From Bog-756 sp049521915 (GTDB lineage Bacteria; Actinomycetota; Acidimicrobiia; Acidimicrobiales; RAAP-2), in assembly GCA_049521915.1 (NCBI GenBank), contig JBEKOI010000043.1:1-19466 (forward strand): DNA of 19,466 nucleotides, read 5' to 3'. Each line of letters begins with the position of its first letter. Positions within the stretch are counted from its first letter, which is position 1. The position numbers and the translations under genes were made by a program. Below, in pieces: positions 6,699-13,230 of the stretch. The notes under the pieces are model-generated. The model saw only the letters and a program-made list of their open reading frames with translations. It was not told where the DNA came from and did no database searches.

Positions 6699-7948
6699 AG
6701 GAAGTCGTCCCCCTGGCCAAGGCGCACGAAACGGCGGTCTTCGGGTCGAAGGCGGTCGGACTCGGCGACGCCGAGCGCAACGGTCTCCACGTCCCGCCCG
6801 GCGTCGCCCTCTCGGGCCCCGTCGTCGAGGCCGTGGCCGCCGGGGAGGACCGGGCCATGGCCAAGGTGGCCAAGGCGGTCCGGACCCTGCAGGTGCCGCT
6901 GGCCGTGCGATCGTCGGCCGTGGACGAGGACGGGGCAGAGGCCAGCTTCGCCGGCCAGCACCTCACGCTGCTCAACGTCCCGTCGCTCAAAGAGCTGCCG
7001 TCGGCCCTGCGGGACATCTGGTGGTCGGCGAACTCGGACTCGGCCATCACCTACCGGCAACGGGTCGGCCTCTTCACCCGCCCCAGCATCGGGGTGGTCA
7101 TCCAGACCCTGTTGGATCCTGACGTCGCCGGGGTGATGTTCACCGAGAATCCGGTGACCGGGGCCGACGAGCGGGTCATCGAAGCCAGCTGGGGCCTGGG
7201 CGAGGCCGTGGTCGCCGGCCTCGTCATCCCGGACCACTTCCGGCTCGACCGGTCCGGTCAGGTGCTCGAGCGCAAGCCGGGGCGCAAGACCATCGCCGTG
7301 CACTCCGTCGCCACCGGGGGGACGGTCGAGGAGGAGGTTCCGTCCGACCGGGTCGAGCAACTCTGCCTCGACGACGGCCGGCTCGAGAAGTTGAGCCAGC
7401 TCGCATCGCGGTGCGAGCAGGTCTACGGACCCGGACGCGACATCGAATGGGCGTTTGCCGGAGACACGCTCTACCTGCTCCAGTGCCGGGCGGTCACGAC
7501 CGGGCGGTCGCCCGAACCGGCCGCGGAGACCGACCCGGCGGCCGGCGATCCCGTCGAGACCCTCAAGCTTGTTCCGCTCTTCGCCGAGCTCGACCGAAGA
7601 GAGCTCGACCAGATCGCACGCCTGTTGAAGGAGCGCCGGTTCTCCCAAGGTGAAACCGTGGTCATGGAGGGTTCGGGGGGCGCCGCGTTCTTCCTGATCG
7701 ACTCCGGTGAGGCGACGGTCACCATCCGCGGCGTGGAACAGGTGACCCTGCGGCGGGGCGATTACTTCGGCGAGATCGCGCTGATCGACGAAGGACCGCG
7801 TGCGGCGACGATCACCGCCTCGAGCGAGCTCGTCTGCTACGGACTCACGTACTGGGAGTTCCGTCCGCTCGTCCAGGAGAACGGTGCCATCGGCTGGAAG
7901 CTGCTGCAGTCGATGGCCAAGAAATTGCGGGCCGCCCAGCAGGACTGA
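6695..7948 (+). CDS. ATP-grasp (PEP synthase N-terminal) domain fused to a cyclic-nucleotide-binding domain
   Basis: 417 residues, GTG start overlapping the previous stop (GTGA). Residues 1-270 are the PPDK/PEP-synthase ATP-binding domain: FGSKAVGLGD with Lys19, VRSSAVDEDG with Arg72, FAGQH, GVMFTENPVTG, EASWGLGEAVV (Glu163-Val173) and DIEW (249-252)...LLQCR (Gln263), all conserved. Residues from about 290 to 410 form a cNMP-binding domain with an intact phosphate-binding cassette GDYFGEIALI...GPRAATI (Gly359, Glu360, Arg369, Ala370). The protein lacks the PEP/pyruvate barrel. It should bind ATP and phosphorylate His504 of the upstream gene product, with transfer to an unknown acceptor. The fused domain suggests control by cAMP or cGMP, an inference. 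In phenylphosphate synthase the regulatory partner is instead a separate CBS-domain protein. Confidence 0.92.
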   Translation: MKEVVPLAKAHETAVFGSKAVGLGDAERNGLHVPPGVALSGPVVEAVAAGEDRAMAKVAKAVRTLQVPLAVRSSAVDEDGAEASFAGQHLTLLNVPSLKELPSALRDIWWSANSDSAITYRQRVGLFTRPSIGVVIQTLLDPDVAGVMFTENPVTGADERVIEASWGLGEAVVAGLVIPDHFRLDRSGQVLERKPGRKTIAVHSVATGGTVEEEVPSDRVEQLCLDDGRLEKLSQLASRCEQVYGPGRDIEWAFAGDTLYLLQCRAVTTGRSPEPAAETDPAAGDPVETLKLVPLFAELDRRELDQIARLLKERRFSQGETVVMEGSGGAAFFLIDSGEATVTIRGVEQVTLRRGDYFGEIALIDEGPRAATITASSELVCYGLTYWEFRPLVQENGAIGWKLLQSMAKKLRAAQQD

Positions 7949-7969
7949 CGGCTGCTCTGAACCGGCCCG

Positions 7970-7989
7970 TCGCACATTTCCGGGTGCGA
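7970..7989 (+). terminator. Weak hairpin after the phosphotransferase genes
   Basis: TCGCAC (7970-7975) pairs with GTGCGA (7984-7989) around an eight-base loop, 21 bases after the stop. The stem is short and no T-run follows. It lies in the 153-base gap before the lipoprotein gene, which must also hold that operon's promoter; a TACAGT at 8058-8063 is a possible -10 box, with no clear -35. Confidence 0.25.
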
Positions 7990-8101
7990 GCACCACGCTG
8001 GGTGGCACAACGGACCCTCCGAAGCCCTGGGCACGGCACACCGCACCCCATCGGCCCTACAGTGAGGCGGTGCAGACCATCTGCGGTGGGGCTTGGTCGA
8101 C

Positions 8102-8746
8102 ATGAAAACGGAAAGCTGGCGGTGGAAATTGATGTTTGTCATCGGGGGATCGGTGGTGATGGCGGCCGGCTGCGGGACGGCGACGCCGACCGCGGCTCCA
8201 ACCCTGATGGCCGCCGGCCAACTCCCGAGGTCCGCCTTCCCGGCCGGGAACGCGGCGGGTTCGGCCGGGGGGAAGTCGGCCACGGCCACGGTTCCGTTGG
8301 CCAAGCAGAGCCCGACCACGGCGCTGTTCACTGCCATCGGCATCTTCCAATCCTGCCTGACCGGCATGGGCGTCAAGTTCATCGGCGCCCCCGGTGCGGG
8401 CGGTTCGAGTGCCGCGGTCAACAATCCCACCTATCTCAAGAGCCTGACCACCTGCGCGGCCCAGAGCAACATCGTGCAGGCACTCAAGACCGAGCAGAGC
8501 GCCCAGGAAGACCTGACGCCGAAGCAGGTGAAGGTCGAGAACCAGGACTATCTGAAGTGGCGGACCTGCATGATCGGACGTGGATGGCAGATACCGGTGC
8601 CGACACCGAATGCCAAGGGGCTGCTCTTCTCCTTCGGGGCGACAGGAGGAAGCACGTCCGAGATAAAGCCACCGCCAGGGCAGAGCATCCTCTCCAGCCC
8701 TGACCTGTCTGCCTGTGCCGCCAAGGCGCAGGCCGGTGGTTCGTAA
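8102..8746 (+). CDS. Secreted lipoprotein, first gene of an ABC-export operon
   Basis: 214 residues from ATG 8102 (a TTG three codons earlier is an alternative). The N-terminus is a lipoprotein signal: basic start KTESWRWK, hydrophobic core, and lipobox MAAGC with Cys24 as the lipidation site. An Ala/Gly/Thr-rich linker (25-70) follows. The mature domain has four further cysteines (85, 118, 156 and one near 206), which could form two disulphides, and the striking segment NQDYLKWRTCMIGRGW (147-162). I do not recognise a named domain. It ends five bases before the adaptor gene and is surely co-transcribed with it. A role as the outer-face substrate-binding or partner subunit of the ABC system is inferred from context. 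Confidence 0.85.
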   Translation: MKTESWRWKLMFVIGGSVVMAAGCGTATPTAAPTLMAAGQLPRSAFPAGNAAGSAGGKSATATVPLAKQSPTTALFTAIGIFQSCLTGMGVKFIGAPGAGGSSAAVNNPTYLKSLTTCAAQSNIVQALKTEQSAQEDLTPKQVKVENQDYLKWRTCMIGRGWQIPVPTPNAKGLLFSFGATGGSTSEIKPPPGQSILSSPDLSACAAKAQAGGS

Positions 8747-8751
8747 CGGGG

Positions 8752-11211
8752 ATGCGGATGCCGAGGATGACCCGCAACCGGAAGATCCTGGTGGCCGCCG
8801 TGGTCATCGTGGTGGTGGCCGCCGGCATCACCGTGGCCCTCAACGGCGGGGGCAGCGCAACCGGCCAGGGCGAGGTCGCCATCTTCAGCAGGGTGCAGAC
8901 CCGTTCGCTCCAGAACACCGTCACCCTCACCGGAACGCTGGCCCGCAAGTCGATCCGCAACATCACCAGCGCGACCCAGGGGATCGTCAGCTCGGTCACC
9001 TCCGCCGACGGCTCGACGACCCGCACCGGTCAGACGATGTTTGCCATCAACGGTCGGGACGCCATCGCCGAACAGGGCACGGTTCCCTTCTTCCGCTCAC
9101 TGGCGCCCGGAGACCAGGGCGACGACGTGCTGCAGCTGAAGAAGATCCTTGCCGCCGCGGGGGACTACCCGGGCCCGCTCGACAACTACTTCAACCAGCA
9201 GACCCAGTTCGCGCTGGCCCAATGGCAGGCCCAGAACCACTATCCCAACTCGACGCCCGCCAATCCGGAGGCCGTGACCGTCTCGCTCGAACAGGGGACC
9301 GGGTACGAGCTCGGAGACGAGGACTCTGCGCCCCTCATCATCGGTCCACCCCCGGCGCAGACGACGGCCGACCGCACAGGGGGCACGCGTCGGCATACCG
9401 CCGTGTTCGAGTCGGACGTGTCCCATGTGGCACCGGTGGTCCTCACCATCCAATCGGTGGCCAGCCAGGTCTCCGAGGGCATGGCCGCCACCTTCGTCAT
9501 CAGTGCGTCTGCGGCATCCACCAGCGCCATCACCGTCAATCTGAGTGCCGGTGGGACGGCAGGGAGCCAGAGCATCGTGACGCCACCGGCATCGGTCACC
9601 CTCCCTGCCGGCGAGACGTCGGTGTCGGTGCCGGTCCAGACCCGGTCCACCACCACCTTGGCATCCAATCCGGTGGTGAGCATCACCATCGCCGCCGGCT
9701 CCGGGTATTCGATCGGGTCCCCGGCCTCGGCGTCGACCACCATCGAGAACACCAACGTTCCGGCCCTGAGCATCACCGGTGGCACCACCGTCTCACCGGG
9801 CGGCTCGGCGACGCTCACCGTGACGGCCAACCAGGCACCGCTCCAGAACCTTCAGGTCGAGCTCAGTGTGTCGGGCAGTGCCACTCCGGGGACCGATTAC
9901 GATCCCGTCGATCCCGTCCTCACCATCGACGCCGGGACCACGTCGGCGAGTGTCACCGTCAACACGACCAGGAACACGGTCATCCAGCCGAACAAGTACA
10001 TCGTCGTCTCGATCGAACCCTCGCCGACGACCTACACGGTGGCTGCCCAGGGCTCGTCGGTCATCACCATCAACGGGAGCAACGCCCTCCCGACGGTGAC
10101 GCTGACCTCGGCCACCACCTATCTCCAGAAGGGCCAGCCCTACGAGGTCTCCGTCGGTCTGAGCGAAGCGGTCAGCACGCCCCTCACCATCCAGCTGACC
10201 TACGGAGGCAGCGCTCAGCAAGGCACCGACTACACGGTCCCGAGCGGAAGCATCGTCATCGCGGCCGGCCAGACCTCGGGAGAGGTGGAGATCCCGACGG
10301 TGACGAACAACACGGTCGAGTCCGATCGTGTCCTCGATGTCTCGCTGGCCCCGAGCTCGGCCTACCAGATCGGCACGCCGAACAGCACGTCGGTCACCAT
10401 CACCTCGTCCGTCGTCCCGATGCTGACCATCGCGGCCAGCACGTCCACCATCCCCCAGGGGGGGGCGGCGTCGTTCACCATCACCGCCAACCAGGCCCCG
10501 GCCAAGGACACGTCGGTGAGCTTTGCCGTCGAGGGCACCGCGCAGGCCGGCCAGGGCTACGTGCCACTGGCCGGAGCCGCGCTGCTCCCGGCCGGGCAGA
10601 CCCAGGTCACCGTGGTCCTGCAGTCCCTCCAGACCAACATCGAATTCGAACCGACCGACATGATCGTCGGAAACTGGCCCACCCGGGTCGGACAGGTCAA
10701 CGTGAAGGCGGGCGACACCGTCGAGCCCGGGGAGGCGATCCTCAACCTGACCGAGCCGAATCTGAGCGTCACCCTCCAGGCCTCGGCCGCCGACCGGAGT
10801 GAGCTCAGCGTGGGCCAGCCCTGCACCGTCCAGATCTCCGGCGAGAACAACCAGGGCAACGGGGTCATCACCGAGCTCGACAGTGACCCCACCGAGGTCA
10901 GCTCGGGAACGGGGGGCCAGTCGTCCCAGGTCTACGAGGGCAAGATCGAGGTGTCCGATCTCACCGGCGCCGACGGTTCCCAGGTGTCGATCAACGTCGT
11001 CACCCAGCAGGTCGACAACGCCCTCACCGTGCCCATCGCGGCCGTGAAGCAGAACGGGACGGGCGGCGATGTGGTCCGGGTGGTCAGCCTGGCCAAGGGA
11101 GGCAGGATCACCGAGGTTCCGGTGACCACCGGCCTCACCGAGGGCTCCTACATCCAGATCACCGGGGGCCTGCGGATCGGACAGCTGGTGATCGTGGAAG
11201 TCACGACGTAA
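8752..11211 (+). CDS. Periplasmic adaptor (HlyD/MacA-type) with peptidoglycan-binding domain and four Calx-beta-like repeats
   Basis: 819 residues, about twice a normal adaptor. A membrane anchor (about 10-32) is followed by the first lipoyl half (about 50-95). A peptidoglycan_binding_1-like domain follows at about 117-163 (LAPGDQGDDVLQLKKIL...FALAQWQ). Next come four tandem beta-sandwich repeats at about 227-334, 336-445, 446-555 and 556-637. They share a V-x-LTI start, a GTDY-type motif (GTDYDPV, GTDYTVP, GQGYVPL) and an (A/P)AGxT strand, as in Calx-beta domains; the fourth is shortened. The second lipoyl half and beta-barrel resume at about 638-819 (VGQVNVKAGDTVEPGEAIL...ALTVPIAAV). The repeats sit where other adaptors carry the alpha-helical hairpin. 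ATGs at 8758 and 8767 are alternative starts. It should link the lipoprotein and cell wall to the ABC permease. Confidence 0.9.
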   Translation: MRMPRMTRNRKILVAAVVIVVVAAGITVALNGGGSATGQGEVAIFSRVQTRSLQNTVTLTGTLARKSIRNITSATQGIVSSVTSADGSTTRTGQTMFAINGRDAIAEQGTVPFFRSLAPGDQGDDVLQLKKILAAAGDYPGPLDNYFNQQTQFALAQWQAQNHYPNSTPANPEAVTVSLEQGTGYELGDEDSAPLIIGPPPAQTTADRTGGTRRHTAVFESDVSHVAPVVLTIQSVASQVSEGMAATFVISASAASTSAITVNLSAGGTAGSQSIVTPPASVTLPAGETSVSVPVQTRSTTTLASNPVVSITIAAGSGYSIGSPASASTTIENTNVPALSITGGTTVSPGGSATLTVTANQAPLQNLQVELSVSGSATPGTDYDPVDPVLTIDAGTTSASVTVNTTRNTVIQPNKYIVVSIEPSPTTYTVAAQGSSVITINGSNALPTVTLTSATTYLQKGQPYEVSVGLSEAVSTPLTIQLTYGGSAQQGTDYTVPSGSIVIAAGQTSGEVEIPTVTNNTVESDRVLDVSLAPSSAYQIGTPNSTSVTITSSVVPMLTIAASTSTIPQGGAASFTITANQAPAKDTSVSFAVEGTAQAGQGYVPLAGAALLPAGQTQVTVVLQSLQTNIEFEPTDMIVGNWPTRVGQVNVKAGDTVEPGEAILNLTEPNLSVTLQASAADRSELSVGQPCTVQISGENNQGNGVITELDSDPTEVSSGTGGQSSQVYEGKIEVSDLTGADGSQVSINVVTQQVDNALTVPIAAVKQNGTGGDVVRVVSLAKGGRITEVPVTTGLTEGSYIQITGGLRIGQLVIVEVTT

Positions 11212-11213
11212 CC

Positions 11214-11960
11214 GTGGGTCCCACGCTGGAGGAGACCCCGCCTGGCGGCACACCCGAGGTCCGGACGTTGCCCCTCCTCGAGCTCGAGTCGGTCTCACGC
11301 GTCTACGGCGAGGAGATCGAGGTCTACGCGTTGCGCGACGTGTCCCTCCGGGTGCTTCCGGGCGACTTCATGTCCATCGTCGGGCCCTCGGGGTCCGGGA
11401 AGTCCACCATGCTGGGCCTGCTCGGCGTGCTCGACCTGCCCACCTCGGGGGTCATCCGTGTCGCCGGGCAGGACGTGAGCACCCTCGACGATCCGACCCG
11501 CTCCAGGCTCCGTGGGAATTCGATCGGATTCGTGTTCCAACAGTTCCACCTCATCCCGCATCTGACCGCGCTCGGAAACGTGGAGACGGCCCTTCTCTAC
11601 CGCAATCTCCGGCCCAATGAACGCCACGAGCGCGCCCTGGCCGCGCTGGACCGCCTGGGTCTGGCCAAGCGGGCCGACCATCGACCGGTCCAGATGTCCG
11701 GCGGGGAGCAGCAGCGTGTCGCCCTGGCACGCGCCATCGTGACCGACCCGCTCATGATCCTCGCCGACGAGCCGACCGGGGCGCTCGACTCGGTCAACGC
11801 CGCCCACGTGCTCGACATCTTCCGCAGCCTGCAATCCCCCGACCGGGCGGTCGTCATGGTCACCCACGACATGACGGTCGCCTCCACCGCGCACCGGTTG
11901 GTGTCCATGCGCGATGGGCGCATCGTGGCCGACGACCGCCGCGAGGAACCGGCCCGATGA
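11214..11960 (+). CDS. ABC transporter ATP-binding protein, MacB/LolD type
   Basis: 248 residues with every ABC motif: Walker A GPSGSGKST (57-65), Q-loop FVFQQFHLIPHLTALGNVE, signature MSGGEQQRVALARA, Walker B LMILADEPTGALD and switch histidine VMVTHD. The sequence between Q-loop and signature (NVETALLYR) is typical of the MacB/LolD group, which drives mechanotransmission or lipoprotein release rather than classical transport through the membrane. The GTG start lies two bases after the adaptor stop, with only a distant purine tract, so it is probably translated by coupling. The stop overlaps the permease ATG (ATGA). Confidence 0.97.
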   Translation: MGPTLEETPPGGTPEVRTLPLLELESVSRVYGEEIEVYALRDVSLRVLPGDFMSIVGPSGSGKSTMLGLLGVLDLPTSGVIRVAGQDVSTLDDPTRSRLRGNSIGFVFQQFHLIPHLTALGNVETALLYRNLRPNERHERALAALDRLGLAKRADHRPVQMSGGEQQRVALARAIVTDPLMILADEPTGALDSVNAAHVLDIFRSLQSPDRAVVMVTHDMTVASTAHRLVSMRDGRIVADDRREEPAR

Positions 11961-13141
11961 GCGACTTCGACGACCTCCTCGGTGTGGCGTGGTCCGGCCT
12001 CAGGGCTCGCAAGATCCGCACGCTGCTGATCATGCTGGGCCCGATCATCGGGGTCGCGGCCATGGTCAGCGCGGTGGGCCTGACCGAGAGCGCCAAGGGA
12101 GCGCTTCAGAGCCAGCTCTCCACGCTCGGGACCAACCTGATCATCGCCCAGGCCGGTGGCACGTTCGGATCGCAGAACCCGACCTTCACCAGCGACGCCG
12201 TCGAGCGGGTCGAGAACGTCTCCACGGTGACCAGCGCGTCGGCCACCACCAACCTCTCGGGCGTGGTGTCGCTGCCGATCCAGGGGGCCAGCACCTACTA
12301 TCAGGCCTTTCCCGTGCCGGTGCGGGCCGCAGACGACAACCTCCCGTCGGTCCTCGGTGTCCCGGTGGTCAACGGGCGGTGGCTGAACAGCGCCGACACC
12401 CGGCTGCACACGCGGGCGGTTGTCCTCGGTGAGGGCATCGCCCAGCAGTACGGCTACCTGCCGGGGGAGATCCGCACCATCCGGCTCAACGGCACCAACT
12501 TCGGTGTGGTCGGGGTGCTCGGCTCTGTTGCGCTCGACCCCGAGCTGAACGACGCAGCCTTCGTCACCCAGTGGGCGGCGAAGAACATCTTCCACACCGA
12601 CGGGCGGCCCAACCAGCTCTACATCCGGGCGGTGCCGGGCAGCACCCAGGCGACCGCCAACGCCATCCCGACGGCACTCAATCTGGGCGGACCCACCCAG
12701 ACCTCGACCCAGATCCCGAGCGATGTGCTCCAGGCCGCCGCCCAGGCCAACAAGACCCTGCAGCAGGTGGCCCTCCTCGCCGGCCTGTTGGCACTGACGG
12801 TGGGCGGGATCGGAATCGCCAACGTCATGTCCATCTCGGTCATCCAGCGGTCGGCCGAGATCGGGATCCGGCGCGCCGTCGGCCACAGCCGGTCCAAGAT
12901 CGGTACCCAATTCCTCCTCGAATCCTTGTTCGTCGGCGTGCTCGGCGGAGCACTCGGAGCCGTGCTCGGGGTGCTGATCGTCTACACCGTCTCCGCCTTC
13001 CAGGGCTGGGTGGTGGTCATCGCCTACCGCGACATCCCCATCTGGATGGGACTCGCTCTCCTCGTCTCGGTCACTGCGGGCCTCTACCCGTCGATCAAGG
13101 CGGCCCGCCTGGAGCCCCTCGAGACACTCCGCCTCGGCTGA
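11957..13141 (+). CDS. ABC transporter permease, MacB/FtsX family
   Basis: 394 residues with the MacB topology. One membrane helix lies near the N-terminus (LLIMLGPIIGVAAMVSAVGL, about 17-36), then a large extracytoplasmic domain of some 220 residues, then three C-terminal helices forming the FtsX domain: VALLAGLLALTVGGIGIANVMSISV starting near 271, the LFVGVLGGALGAVLGVLIVY helix, and WMGLALLVSVTAGLYPS. The end, AARLEPLETLRLG, is the usual family ending (P-x-E-x-LR). The motif RRAVGHSRSKIGTQFLLES is the cytoplasmic coupling helix to the ATPase. With the ATPase and adaptor it should form an envelope export or signalling complex. The cargo is unknown; a lipid, peptide or glycan is possible. Confidence 0.95.
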   Translation: MSDFDDLLGVAWSGLRARKIRTLLIMLGPIIGVAAMVSAVGLTESAKGALQSQLSTLGTNLIIAQAGGTFGSQNPTFTSDAVERVENVSTVTSASATTNLSGVVSLPIQGASTYYQAFPVPVRAADDNLPSVLGVPVVNGRWLNSADTRLHTRAVVLGEGIAQQYGYLPGEIRTIRLNGTNFGVVGVLGSVALDPELNDAAFVTQWAAKNIFHTDGRPNQLYIRAVPGSTQATANAIPTALNLGGPTQTSTQIPSDVLQAAAQANKTLQQVALLAGLLALTVGGIGIANVMSISVIQRSAEIGIRRAVGHSRSKIGTQFLLESLFVGVLGGALGAVLGVLIVYTVSAFQGWVVVIAYRDIPIWMGLALLVSVTAGLYPSIKAARLEPLETLRLG

Positions 13142-13230
13142 GCACAGCGGCCGCGCCTTCCCGATCACCATGAGCTCCGATCTCCCGGACGGGCCGAGCC
13201 AGTCCGCCGTGCGCTGACGGCAGGGTCCGG

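Noticed and set aside
8715..10802. 695-codon plus-strand frame overlapping the adaptor gene
   Set aside because: It is a His/Arg/Gly-rich shadow frame of the adaptor, whose own frame shows lipoyl, peptidoglycan-binding and Calx-beta-like motifs.
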